Origin: CAIOYC01 sp965277345
GTDB lineage: Bacteria; Pseudomonadota; Alphaproteobacteria; Caulobacterales; Caulobacteraceae
Assembly (NCBI GenBank): GCA_965277345.1
Contig: CBDICI010000004.1
Coordinates: 124,001 to 188,000 of the forward strand
DNA length: 64,000 nt
Reading direction: 5' to 3'
The notes under the pieces are model-generated. The model searched no databases and was not told the DNA's origin. It was given only the letters and a program-made list of their open reading frames with translations. Position 1 is the stretch's first letter, and every line of letters starts with the position of its first letter. Positions 52,244 to 60,984 of the stretch are shown here, piece after piece. The position numbers and the translations under genes were made by a program.

Positions 52244-53539
52244 GTGCCCTTGCTGACGATCCTGCCGACCCGGCTCACGGCCGAACCCGACCGCGTGGTC
52301 ATCCGTCCGTTCCAGATCGCGCCGGAGCCGCGCTCGCTGCATCCGACCGAAACTTCTCGCGCGCGCCGCATCGTCAACGCAGTGCTGCAGATGGACATGC
52401 GCACCTGCCAGGCGGAACTGGCGCTGGTGAATCGCGATTTCGGTCCCCGCCACTGGCAGACCAAGCAGGTGTTCCTCGACCGCTACCAGCAGGTGAAGGC
52501 CGAACTCGACCTGCACAACCACGTGCGGGAGGACCGGAAGGAGCTCATCGGCGCCTATTTCTGCCACGAATACTCCTACACCTCGGCGGCGCTGATGAAC
52601 CCCTCCATCGTGCCGCATCCGGACCAGTCGGGCCTGACGCCGGGCGCGCTGCGGATCGTGCTCTCGCTCCGCGCCGTGGGCGAGGGGCACATCTCCTCCA
52701 TCGCCTTTCGCGAAGGCATCCTGAACCACAAGGGCGAGTTCGATCTGGCCCCCCGCCCCCCCTTTTCCGTCGCCGCGCGCGAGACGATCACCGCCTGCGA
52801 CGCGAACGGCAAGGTGACTACCGCCGAGCGCTTCCCCGAGGCCTCGCTGTCCGGCACGGTGATCTTCCCCTTCACCCAGCAGCAGCGGAACGGGCTGGAG
52901 GACCTGCGCCTGGTCAGGCTGGAGGACGATGAGGATGGCCCGCTCTATGTGGGCACCTATACCGCCTATTCGGGCTTCAATATCGCTTCCGAACTGCTCG
53001 TCACGCGCGACTTCAAGACCTTCGAGCTGAAGCCCATGTCGGGCCCGGCCGCCCGCAACAAGGGCATGGCCATCTTCCCCCGGAAGATCGACGGCAAGTA
53101 TGCGGTGATCGGACGCCAGAACGGCGAGAGCCTGTTCTATCTGACCTCGGACAATCTGCTGCACTGGGACGAGGGCGAACCGCTGATCGGCCCGGTCTAT
53201 CCCTGGGAACTGGTGCAGATCGGCAATTGCGGTGCGCCGATCGAGATCGACGAGGGCTGGCTTTTGCTCACCCACGGCGTCGGCGCGGTGCGCAAATACT
53301 CTATCGGCGCGGTGCTGCTGGACAAGGCGGACCCGCGCAAGGTGCTGGGCCGCACCACCCAGCCGATCCTGTCGCCCTCGGATGAGGACCGCGAGGGCTA
53401 TGTGCCCAACGTGGTCTATACCTGCGGCGCGCTGGCCCACGGCCGGCGGCTGTTCATGCCGTTCGGCGTGGCGGACTCATCGGTCGCCTTCAGCTTCGTC
53501 GATATCGACCAATTGCTCAGCCTGCTGCAGGCGCCGTAA
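52244..53539 (+). CDS. GH130 family glycoside phosphorylase/hydrolase
   Basis: A 431-aa five-bladed beta-propeller enzyme of the GH130 type. The catalytic-region text is NGLEDLRLV with Glu219 and Asp220 (canonical GxEDPR, here Leu for Pro), preceded by AALMNPSIVPHP and followed by TYTAYSGFN and GWLLLTHGVG. Characterised members act on beta-mannosides by phosphorolysis, but a hydrolase is possible. GTG start at 52244. The neighbouring glycosyltransferase suggests cyclic build-up and breakdown of a storage or surface oligosaccharide. Confidence 0.88.
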   Translation: MPLLTILPTRLTAEPDRVVIRPFQIAPEPRSLHPTETSRARRIVNAVLQMDMRTCQAELALVNRDFGPRHWQTKQVFLDRYQQVKAELDLHNHVREDRKELIGAYFCHEYSYTSAALMNPSIVPHPDQSGLTPGALRIVLSLRAVGEGHISSIAFREGILNHKGEFDLAPRPPFSVAARETITACDANGKVTTAERFPEASLSGTVIFPFTQQQRNGLEDLRLVRLEDDEDGPLYVGTYTAYSGFNIASELLVTRDFKTFELKPMSGPAARNKGMAIFPRKIDGKYAVIGRQNGESLFYLTSDNLLHWDEGEPLIGPVYPWELVQIGNCGAPIEIDEGWLLLTHGVGAVRKYSIGAVLLDKADPRKVLGRTTQPILSPSDEDREGYVPNVVYTCGALAHGRRLFMPFGVADSSVAFSFVDIDQLLSLLQAP

Positions 53540-53588
53540 GCGGAACAGTCAGGCTGCAGGGGCATTCCTCCTGTCGAAGGAGATCACC

Positions 53589-53801
53589 ATGCTGAAGAAC
53601 CTGCTCGGGGCCTTTATCGGCGCCAAGGTCGAACAGAGGTCCGGCCATCCGCTGACCGGCGCGGTGGTGGGCACGGCCGCTGTGGCGCTGGCGCGGCGTT
53701 CGCTGCCGGTGGCCATCGGCCTAGCGCTCGGCGTGGTGGCGATGGAGATGGCCAGCCGCTATCGCGGCCGCGCCGCCGCCATCCCTGCCTTTGAACGGTA
53801 A
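53589..53801 (+). CDS. Small hydrophobic protein, 70 aa
   Basis: A short protein with a hydrophobic stretch (AVVGTAAVALA, then LPVAIGLALGVVAMEMA) and a basic start (MLKNLLGAFIGAKVEQRSG). An AAGGAGA lies just upstream of the ATG at 53589. It may be a membrane-associated or inserted peptide. No family is recognised. It follows the GH130 gene by 49 bp on the same strand and may share its transcript. Confidence 0.65.
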   Translation: MLKNLLGAFIGAKVEQRSGHPLTGAVVGTAAVALARRSLPVAIGLALGVVAMEMASRYRGRAAAIPAFER

Positions 53802-53816
53802 GGGCGAAGACCGTTT

Positions 53817-55337
53817 TCAACCGGCGGGCGGCTCCATCTTTTCCGCGAACTCGAGGGCGGCGCGGTCGTGCTTGAGCGAGGCCACGGCCACGTCCTTGCC
53901 CTTCTCCGTGTAACGAATGACGAACTCGCCCTTGGCCGTATCGCCGTCCACCTTGACGCCGTCGGTCTTCGAGGCGTGGCCCACATAGCGGATCGACGCG
54001 TCGTAATGGGCGCTCCAGAAAAAGGGCGTGTCCGTATACGCCGCCGCCTGCCCCATCAGCAAGCGCGCCACATGCTGCCCCTGCCGCTCGGCATGGACCC
54101 AGTGTTCGACCCGGATATCGCCGGCATTGGCGTCAGGATAGTGGGCGATGTCGCCCACCGCATAGACCCCCGGCGCTGAGGTCATGAGGTGGTCGTCCAC
54201 CACGACGCCGCCGCCCGCCTTCGCGTCGGCCACGCGCAAATTGGCCGCCACGGCCAGATCAAGGCACGGCTTGACGCCGACGCCCAGGATGACGAAGTCC
54301 GCCTCCACCGTCGAGCCGTCGTCGAGCGTCAGCGCCCGACCGTCGAAGCCCTTCACCTTGCGGCCGAGATGGAAGACGACGCCCCTTTCCTCGTGCTTGG
54401 CCTGCACGAACCTCCCGGCCGCTTCGCCCAGCGTCCTGGCCAGCGGGACGGGTTCCGGCGCGATCACCTCCACCTTCAGCCGGCGTTGGATCATGGCCGC
54501 CGCCGCCTCCAGCCCGATGAAGCTGGCGCCGACGATGGCCACGTGCTTGGCCGAGCCCGCCGCCTCGATGAGGGCGTCGGCGTCCTTCAGGGTGCGGAGC
54601 ACGTGGACGTTGGCGCGGTCGAAGCCCGCGATGTCCGGACGGCTCGGCTCGGCGCCGGTGGCCAGCACCAGCGCATCATAGGGATGGGTCTCGCCCGCAT
54701 CGGTGGTCACCGACCGCGCGTCGATGTTGACGGCCGTCACCTTCGTACCGGTCAGCAGGGTCACGCCCGCCCTGTAGATGTCGTTGTGATCGAGGTTGGT
54801 CTCGGTGCGCGGCGCCTTGCCGCTGAGATACTGCTTGGAGCAGAAGGTGCGGTCGTAGGGCGCATCCGCGTCGGCCGAGATCACCGTCACCTGCTTGGCT
54901 AACCCGCGCCGCGTCAGCATGTCGGCGCAGGCATGACCGGCCGCGCCGCCGCCGACGATCACCACCCGGCCGGGGTCCTTGCCCGGCGCCTCGGCCTCGG
55001 CCCGCTCGCGCTTGCCGGTGACGAACACCTTGCCGTCGCGCTCCGCCACCGCATAGCAGCCGAGCGGCTGGAGGGCCGGCGCGCCCACCGCCTCGCCCGT
55101 CTCCAGCGAGAAGCGCGCCTGGTGCCAGGGGCAGCGCACCTCGCCGTCCACCACCACACCCTTGTAGAGCGGTCCGCCGAGATGGGTGCATTCGTCGGAA
55201 ACGGCGAACAGCTTGCCGCCCCGCCGCGCCACCAGCACGCCCTCGCCATCGACCTGCCCGGCGATCATCTCGCCGTCCCTGAGCTGGGTCGCCAGCACGC
55301 CCTGTTTCAGGTCCGGGCCCTTCGCCTCATCCGCCAT
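53817..55337 (-). CDS. Rieske-domain FAD/NAD(P)-dependent oxidoreductase (AIF-like)
   Basis: A 506-aa fusion. Residues 1-115 are a Rieske [2Fe-2S] domain (CTHLGG with Cys50/His52 and CPWHQ with Cys69/His72). The rest is a pyridine-nucleotide-disulfide-type flavoprotein with FAD loop GGGAAG (129-134), NAD region GASFIGLEAAAAM and GDIAHYPD near the C-terminus. Such AIF/ferredoxin-reductase-like enzymes carry electrons for oxygenases or detoxification. No oxygenase partner is nearby, so the role is open. The ATG at 55337 is preferred over the frame extending to 55394. Confidence 0.92.
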   Translation of the reverse strand: MADEAKGPDLKQGVLATQLRDGEMIAGQVDGEGVLVARRGGKLFAVSDECTHLGGPLYKGVVVDGEVRCPWHQARFSLETGEAVGAPALQPLGCYAVAERDGKVFVTGKRERAEAEAPGKDPGRVVIVGGGAAGHACADMLTRRGLAKQVTVISADADAPYDRTFCSKQYLSGKAPRTETNLDHNDIYRAGVTLLTGTKVTAVNIDARSVTTDAGETHPYDALVLATGAEPSRPDIAGFDRANVHVLRTLKDADALIEAAGSAKHVAIVGASFIGLEAAAAMIQRRLKVEVIAPEPVPLARTLGEAAGRFVQAKHEERGVVFHLGRKVKGFDGRALTLDDGSTVEADFVILGVGVKPCLDLAVAANLRVADAKAGGGVVVDDHLMTSAPGVYAVGDIAHYPDANAGDIRVEHWVHAERQGQHVARLLMGQAAAYTDTPFFWSAHYDASIRYVGHASKTDGVKVDGDTAKGEFVIRYTEKGKDVAVASLKHDRAALEFAEKMEPPAG

Positions 55338-55399
55338 GATCGCCTCCGCGTCCGTGTGCAGGGACAACCCGATGGGCCGCGGGAGGTTGCCCATACGAT

Positions 55400-56368
55400 T
55401 CAGGGCAGGGCGCGGAAGACCGTTTCGACCTCGGCGGCCGAAGCGCCGTTGGAGAGCAGGATCATCAGCAGGATGCGCGCCTTGCGGGCTTCCAGCGCGC
55501 CCGCCGCGATCAGGCCCCGGCTCAGCAGATCGGCCTCGGACCCGGCATAGCCATAGGACCTTTCCAGCGTGCGGCCGGCGCCGGTGCGGGTGGCGAACAC
55601 CACCGGCCGCTTCGCCGCCAATGACGCCAGAGACGCCACCGCCTCGGCGGCCACATGGCCCGCCCCCGGCAGGCTGACCACCAGGGCGTCGGCCACGCCG
55701 CCCATGGCGTCCACCACGGCGGGCTCCAGTCCCGGTCCGGCCTCAAGGATCGGCACGACGGCGTCCCGTTCGCCGATGGACAGCTTGGGATAGGCCATGT
55801 CCGGCTTCAGGGCATAGCGCACCCGCCCTTCCGCCACCCAGCCGATCGGTCCGAACGGGGCGGAGGAGAAGGCGTGGGTGCGAAAGGCGTGCGCCTTGCG
55901 CACCAGCGGCCCCCAATGAACCTCGTCGTCCATGGTCACCAGCACGCCGCGGCCGCGCGAGGCGGGGTCGAGGGCGGTCAGGCCCGCCGCCTCCAGGTTG
56001 GCGGCGCCGTCGGCGCCCGGCTGATCGAAGCGGCGCATGGCCCCGGTCAGCACCACCGGGGTCCGATGCGTGGCGGTGAGTTGGAGGGCGAAGGCGGTCT
56101 CCTCCAGCGTATCGGTGCCGTGGGTGATGACGATGCCGTCCGCCCCGCCGGCCGCCTCCGCCGCGCGGGCCAGCGCCGCCAGATCGCGCAGGGTGAAGCT
56201 CGAACTGGGTTTGCCCAGCACCTCGGTGGCGATGATCTCGGCCAAGTCGCGCAGGCGCGGCGCGGCGGCGGCGATGTCGGCGGCCTGCAGGGCGATCTGC
56301 GCCGGACCGCCGGCGTCGGCGCGCATGGCGATGGTGCCCCCGGTGGTCAGAATGGCGAGCCGTTTCAT
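55400..56368 (-). CDS. L-asparaginase (type I/II family)
   Basis: A 322-aa enzyme that hydrolyses asparagine to aspartate and ammonia. The catalytic Thr motif LTTGGTIAM is at the start (residues 7-13), and HGTDTLEETA holds the second Thr with Asp; MDDEVHWG follows. There is no signal peptide, so it is a cytoplasmic form. It lies 62 bp from the Rieske oxidoreductase on the same strand and 57 bp from the divergent aminotransferase, so a shared amino-nitrogen role is possible but not shown. Confidence 0.93.
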   Translation of the reverse strand: MKRLAILTTGGTIAMRADAGGPAQIALQAADIAAAAPRLRDLAEIIATEVLGKPSSSFTLRDLAALARAAEAAGGADGIVITHGTDTLEETAFALQLTATHRTPVVLTGAMRRFDQPGADGAANLEAAGLTALDPASRGRGVLVTMDDEVHWGPLVRKAHAFRTHAFSSAPFGPIGWVAEGRVRYALKPDMAYPKLSIGERDAVVPILEAGPGLEPAVVDAMGGVADALVVSLPGAGHVAAEAVASLASLAAKRPVVFATRTGAGRTLERSYGYAGSEADLLSRGLIAAGALEARKARILLMILLSNGASAAEVETVFRALP

Positions 56369-56425
56369 GGCGCCGCTTTGGCCCGACTTGAGGCGACTGT
56401 CCAGTTGGGCTAGGGCCGGGCGGGC

Positions 56426-57568
56426 ATGAACGCCGTCCCCTCCGACATCGAACCCTTCCACGCCATGGCGATCAGCCGTCTGGCCCACGCGCTGAAGGCG
56501 CAGGGCCGCTCCATCATTCACATGGAGTTCGGCCAGCCCTCCACCGGCGCGCCCAGGGCCGCCATTGCGATGGCGCATCAGGTGCTGGACGCCGAGGCCA
56601 TGGGCTATTGGGAGAGCCCGGCGCTGAAAGCCCGCCTGTCGCGCCGCTACCGCGACACCTACGGACTCGAGGTGGAGGCGGACCGGTTCATCCTCACCTG
56701 CGGCGCCTCGCCCGCCCTGGTGCTGGCGCTGTGTTCCAGCTTCGAGCCCGGCGACCGGGTGGCGCTGGCCCGGCCGGGTTATGTGGCCTATCGCAATACG
56801 CTGAAGGCGCTGCGCATGACGCCGGTGGAGATCGCCTGTGGACAGGACGTGCGCTTCCAGCTCACCGCCGCCGCCCTGGCCGCGCTGGACCCCGCGCCGG
56901 CGGGCGTGATCGTGGCCAGCCCGGCCAACCCCACCGGCACGATCATCGCGCGGGATGAACTCGAAGCCATCGCGAAGGTCTGCCGCGCGCGCGGCATCCG
57001 CATCGTCTCCGACGAAATCTATCACGGGCTGAGCTATACCGGCCCCACCCACTCGATGCTGGAGTTCGAGCCTCAGGCGCTGGTGGTCAATAGCTTCTCC
57101 AAATACTTCAGCATGGTGGGCTGGCGGCTGGGCTGGCTGCTGGCGCCGGAGGCCCATCTGGCCCGCGCCGGGGCCTTCGCCGGCAACCTGTTTTTGACCG
57201 CGCCCTCGCTCAGCCAGCACGCGGGGCTGGCGGCGCTGGACAGCCGGGAGGAGCTCGAGGGCCACGTAGCGGTGTATCGGCGCAACCGCCAGCTTCTGCT
57301 GGACGCCCTGCCCGCGCTTGGCCTTGGCGCCATCGCCCCACCCGACGGCGCCTTCTACATCTATGCCGATATCGGCCATATGACCGACGACAGCGTGGCC
57401 TTCTGCGAGGCGTTGCTGCGCGAGACCGGCGTGGCCACCGCGCCCGGCATCGACTTCGACCCAGTGGACGGGCGCCGCTTCATCCGCATGAGCTTCGCCG
57501 TGTCCACCCCGGAGATCGAAGCGGCGATCAAGCGGATGATTCCCTGGTTCGATGGAGCGGGGCGTTAG
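56426..57568 (+). CDS. PLP aminotransferase (class I/II)
   Basis: A 380-aa enzyme with PLP Lys in NSFSKYFSMVGWRLGW, ASPANPTGT as the cofactor stretch and RRFIRMSFAV containing the carboxylate-clamp Arg. The N-terminus begins GRSIIHMEFGQPSTGAP, the usual aminotransferase arm. It is divergent from the asparaginase gene and convergent with the M1 peptidase, overlapping it by 4 bp. The substrate is not clear; broad activity on aspartate or aromatic amino acids is typical. Confidence 0.92.
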   Translation: MNAVPSDIEPFHAMAISRLAHALKAQGRSIIHMEFGQPSTGAPRAAIAMAHQVLDAEAMGYWESPALKARLSRRYRDTYGLEVEADRFILTCGASPALVLALCSSFEPGDRVALARPGYVAYRNTLKALRMTPVEIACGQDVRFQLTAAALAALDPAPAGVIVASPANPTGTIIARDELEAIAKVCRARGIRIVSDEIYHGLSYTGPTHSMLEFEPQALVVNSFSKYFSMVGWRLGWLLAPEAHLARAGAFAGNLFLTAPSLSQHAGLAALDSREELEGHVAVYRRNRQLLLDALPALGLGAIAPPDGAFYIYADIGHMTDDSVAFCEALLRETGVATAPGIDFDPVDGRRFIRMSFAVSTPEIEAAIKRMIPWFDGAGR

Positions 57569-59553
57569 CGCCCAGCCCCCATGACGAACGTATTGTTGCT
57601 GCGGTCGCGGTCGGGGAGGCGGTGGTCGGGGTCGAGGGTCACCGAGGCGATGCGTCCCGGCGGTACGGACACCACGACCTTGGCCCGCTGGATGAAGGTT
57701 TCCACCGGCAGGTCGACGCGGGTGGCGGAGCCGTCCGCATACTTCACCGCCAGCACCACGGGCATGACCAGCTTGTCGCGGCTCTCGACGGTGACGCCGG
57801 CGCCCTTGGCCGGGTCGTTGTCCACATAGGCCACGGCGCTCACCGCCAGGTCGAGCTGCCAGTTGTTGAGGAACCAGCCGCGCCAGAACCATGAAAGGTC
57901 CTCGCCCGCCTCGCTCGACAGCTCGCGGAAGAAGTCGGACGGCTTGGGGTGCTTGAACGCCCAGTCGGCGGTGTATTTGCGAAAGGCCGGGTCGAACCGG
58001 TCCGGCCCGAGGATCACGTCGCGCAGCAGGCGCAGGCCTAGCGCGGTTTTGAAATAGTCCACCGAATGGCGGTATTTCTCACCCTTCACGTCGGGATAGC
58101 TCAGGATCGGCGCGGCGTCGGCATCGGCCAGCAGGGGCAGGATCTCATCCACCGGATTGCCGCCGCCCGGCGCGTACTCGCTGTCGCGCTTGGGCCCATA
58201 GACGCCGCCCTTGAACTCGTCGCTCTCGAAGGTGTCGATGAAGGTGTTGAACCCCTCGTCCATCCAGGCGTCGCGCCGCTCGTTGGAGCCGACGATCATC
58301 GGATACCAGGTGTGGCCGATCTCGTGCGCGGTGATCCAGAACAGGGCCTTGCCCTTGTCGGTGATCCCGTCAAAGGCCATGCCCGGATACTCCATGCCGG
58401 ACGAGCCGCCGGCGATGCTCCAGGCCGTGGGATAGGGATAGGCGAACCAGCGCTGAGAGAAATGCTCCACCGAATCCTTCATGTATTCGGTGGAGCGGCC
58501 CCAGGCCTCGTTCCCGGCGCTCTCAATCGGATAGACGCTCTCGGCCAGCGCTGTCTTGCCGTCCGGCAGGTTCATCCGGGCCGCATCCCAGACGAAAGCG
58601 CGCGAGGCGGAAAAGGCCACGTCGCGGGTGTTGGCGAAGTGATAGCGCCAGGTCTTCTCGCCCCTCGCGGCCGGGTAGGCGGCGTCGGCGGCCACCTCCT
58701 CCGGCGTGCGGATCATCACCGCGGCGTCGCTCCTGGCGGCCTGCGCCAAGCGCACGCGCTGGGTGGGGCTCAGCACCGCCTGCGGGTTCACCAGCACCCC
58801 GCCGCCCGCCACGATCATGTCGGCCGGCACGGTGACGGCGTAGTCGATGTCGCCGTACTCCAGATAGAACTCGGAGCCGAGATAGGGCAGCGTGTCCCAG
58901 CCCCGGATGTCGTCATAGACCGCCATGCGCGGAAACCACTGGGCGATGTCGAAGATCGGTCCGTTCTTGGTATCCACCCACGAGGTGCGCCCGCCGAACA
59001 GGCCGGGCACGGTGTAGTGGTAGGCGATGCGGAGCTTCAGCTTCGCCCCGCCGCCGCGCAAGGGCTGGTCGAGGCTGATCTTCATGCGCGTGTCGGAGAC
59101 CAGGAAGGGGACTTTCACCCAGGCCTTGCCGCGCAGCACCTCCACCGCCTCGATGGAATAACCTTCGGTATTCTGGCCGCCGCCCCGACCCCGTCGCCCG
59201 CCGCCGAGCACGCCGGTGCGCGAATCCTTGCGGTAGATGTTCTGGTCGAGCTGCATCCACAGGCTCGGCAGCGCATCGGGGCTGTTGTTGGTATAGCCGA
59301 TCACTTCGGTGGCGGAGAGCACCTTGGCGGCGGTGTCGATACGGGCCTCGATCGTGTAGTCGACCCGGTTCTGCCAGTAGTCCGGCCCCGGCGCGCCGTT
59401 GGCGGAACGGTAGCGGTTCACCGCCTCGGGCAGGACCAGCGGCGCGAAGGCCGCCTTGGGGTCATAGGCCGGCCCGGCGTCGGGCGCCGCCTGAGCGCCC
59501 TGTCCGGCCAAGATCATGGCCAACCCGAAGCCTAGAGCCAACCCGCATCGCAT
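57565..59553 (-). CDS. Exported M1-family metallopeptidase
   Basis: A 662-aa zinc aminopeptidase-like protein with a signal peptide (ALGFGLAMILAGQGAQA). The HEIGH zinc motif is His410-Glu411-x-x-His414 with Glu433 18 residues later (MDEGF), the full HExxHx18E. The substrate-site text is SGMEYPGMAF instead of the usual GAMEN, so the exopeptidase mode may differ. A glycine/arginine low-complexity stretch (GGGRRGRGGGQ) interrupts residues 117-127. The last bases overlap the convergent aminotransferase by 4 bp. Confidence 0.92.
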   Translation of the reverse strand: MRCGLALGFGLAMILAGQGAQAAPDAGPAYDPKAAFAPLVLPEAVNRYRSANGAPGPDYWQNRVDYTIEARIDTAAKVLSATEVIGYTNNSPDALPSLWMQLDQNIYRKDSRTGVLGGGRRGRGGGQNTEGYSIEAVEVLRGKAWVKVPFLVSDTRMKISLDQPLRGGGAKLKLRIAYHYTVPGLFGGRTSWVDTKNGPIFDIAQWFPRMAVYDDIRGWDTLPYLGSEFYLEYGDIDYAVTVPADMIVAGGGVLVNPQAVLSPTQRVRLAQAARSDAAVMIRTPEEVAADAAYPAARGEKTWRYHFANTRDVAFSASRAFVWDAARMNLPDGKTALAESVYPIESAGNEAWGRSTEYMKDSVEHFSQRWFAYPYPTAWSIAGGSSGMEYPGMAFDGITDKGKALFWITAHEIGHTWYPMIVGSNERRDAWMDEGFNTFIDTFESDEFKGGVYGPKRDSEYAPGGGNPVDEILPLLADADAAPILSYPDVKGEKYRHSVDYFKTALGLRLLRDVILGPDRFDPAFRKYTADWAFKHPKPSDFFRELSSEAGEDLSWFWRGWFLNNWQLDLAVSAVAYVDNDPAKGAGVTVESRDKLVMPVVLAVKYADGSATRVDLPVETFIQRAKVVVSVPPGRIASVTLDPDHRLPDRDRSNNTFVMGAGR

Positions 59554-59697
59554 ACTCGTCCCCCTCTGACGCTCGCCAGATTGGCGACATAGACCCACGC
59601 GCGGCGCAAGCCTAGCGGGTTAGGCCCTGGCCATCGCGGCGCGATTGCGCCCGCCCGCGGAACAGGCTGCAATGGCTGCTCCGCCCTGGAGCGACGC

Positions 59698-60975
59698 ATG
59701 TTGAACCTTCTGGCCGCCGCGATGCTGGCCGCGACCCCTGCCCACGCCGCCGCTGAGCCCGGCGTGACGCTGATCCGGCCCGCCGCCGTGTGGACCGCGA
59801 CGGAGGACGCGCCGCATCCGGGCTGGGTCGTGCTGGTGGAGGGCAAGCGGATCAAGGCGGTCGGCCCCGCCGCAAGCGTCGCCGCGCCCGCCGGCGCGCG
59901 GGTGGTGGAGTTGCCGGGCGCCACCCTGACGCCGGGCCTGATGGACCTGCACAGCCACATCCTGCTGCATCCCTATAACGAGACGCCGTGGGACGATCAG
60001 GTGCTGCACGAACCGTTGGCCTATCGCGTGCTGGCGGCGGGCAATCACGCCCGCGCCACGCTGATGGCCGGGTTCACCACCCTGCGCGATCTCGGCACCG
60101 AGGGGGCGGACTATGCCGATGTGGGGATAAAGAAGGCGATCAACGACGGGACCATCCCCGGCCCCCGCCTGTTCGTGGCCACCCGCGCTATCGTCGCCAC
60201 CGGCGCCTATGGCCCGGCGGTGCGCGGCTATCGTCCCGACATCGACCTGCCGCAGGGGGCGCAGGAGGTGACCGGCGCCGACGAGGGGGTGAGGGCGGTG
60301 CGCGAACAGGCGGCGCGCGGCGCGGACTGGATTAAGCTCTATACCGACTATCGCACCGGCCCGAACGGCGAAGCGCGGCCGACCTTCTCGCTGGACGAGA
60401 TCAAGGCCATGGTCGATGCGGCCCACTCTTCCGGCCGTCCCGTCGCCGCCCACGCCGCCACCGACGAGGGGATGCGCCGCGCGGTGCTGGGCGGGGTCGA
60501 CACCATCGAGCACGGCTATGGCGGCAGCGAAGCCACCTTCACCCTGATGAGAGACAAGGGCGTGGCCTATATGCCGACCCTCACCGCCCCGGCCGCCACC
60601 AGCGCCTATGCCGGCCGCTACACGCCGGGCGGGCCGCCCTCCCCCGCCATTGCGGCGGCGGAGCACGCGTTCAGGCTGGCCATGAAGGTGGGGGTGAGGA
60701 TCGGCTGCGGCTCCGACGTCGGGGTCTTCGCCCACGGCGAGAACGCGCGCGAACTGATCTGGATGGTTCAGGACGGCATGACGCCGGTGCAGGCGCTGAA
60801 GGCCGCCACCCTCACCGACGCCGGCCTGATCGGCCACGCCGACGACCTCGGCAGGATCGCGCCCGGCGCTCTGGCCGACCTCGCCGCCTTCACTGGCGAT
60901 CCGACGCGCGATATCACCGCGCTGAACCAGCCTGCCTTCGTGATGAAGGACGGCATGGTGTACCGGACGCCGTAG
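59698..60975 (+). CDS. Exported amidohydrolase (imidazolonepropionase/prolidase-like)
   Basis: A 425-aa protein with a signal peptide (LLAAAMLAATPAHA). The metal-binding DLHSHILLH is at about 82-90, ADWIKLY contains the likely carboxylated Lys, and later AAHAATDEG, IEHGYGG and GSDVGVFAHGEN supply the remaining His and Asp ligands. It belongs to the COG1228 branch, which includes periplasmic Xaa-Pro and X-Lys dipeptidases. The neighbouring M1 peptidase on the other strand fits peptide use, though co-regulation is not shown. Confidence 0.9.
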   Translation: MLNLLAAAMLAATPAHAAAEPGVTLIRPAAVWTATEDAPHPGWVVLVEGKRIKAVGPAASVAAPAGARVVELPGATLTPGLMDLHSHILLHPYNETPWDDQVLHEPLAYRVLAAGNHARATLMAGFTTLRDLGTEGADYADVGIKKAINDGTIPGPRLFVATRAIVATGAYGPAVRGYRPDIDLPQGAQEVTGADEGVRAVREQAARGADWIKLYTDYRTGPNGEARPTFSLDEIKAMVDAAHSSGRPVAAHAATDEGMRRAVLGGVDTIEHGYGGSEATFTLMRDKGVAYMPTLTAPAATSAYAGRYTPGGPPSPAIAAAEHAFRLAMKVGVRIGCGSDVGVFAHGENARELIWMVQDGMTPVQALKAATLTDAGLIGHADDLGRIAPGALADLAAFTGDPTRDITALNQPAFVMKDGMVYRTP

Positions 60976-60984
60976 GTAACCCGT

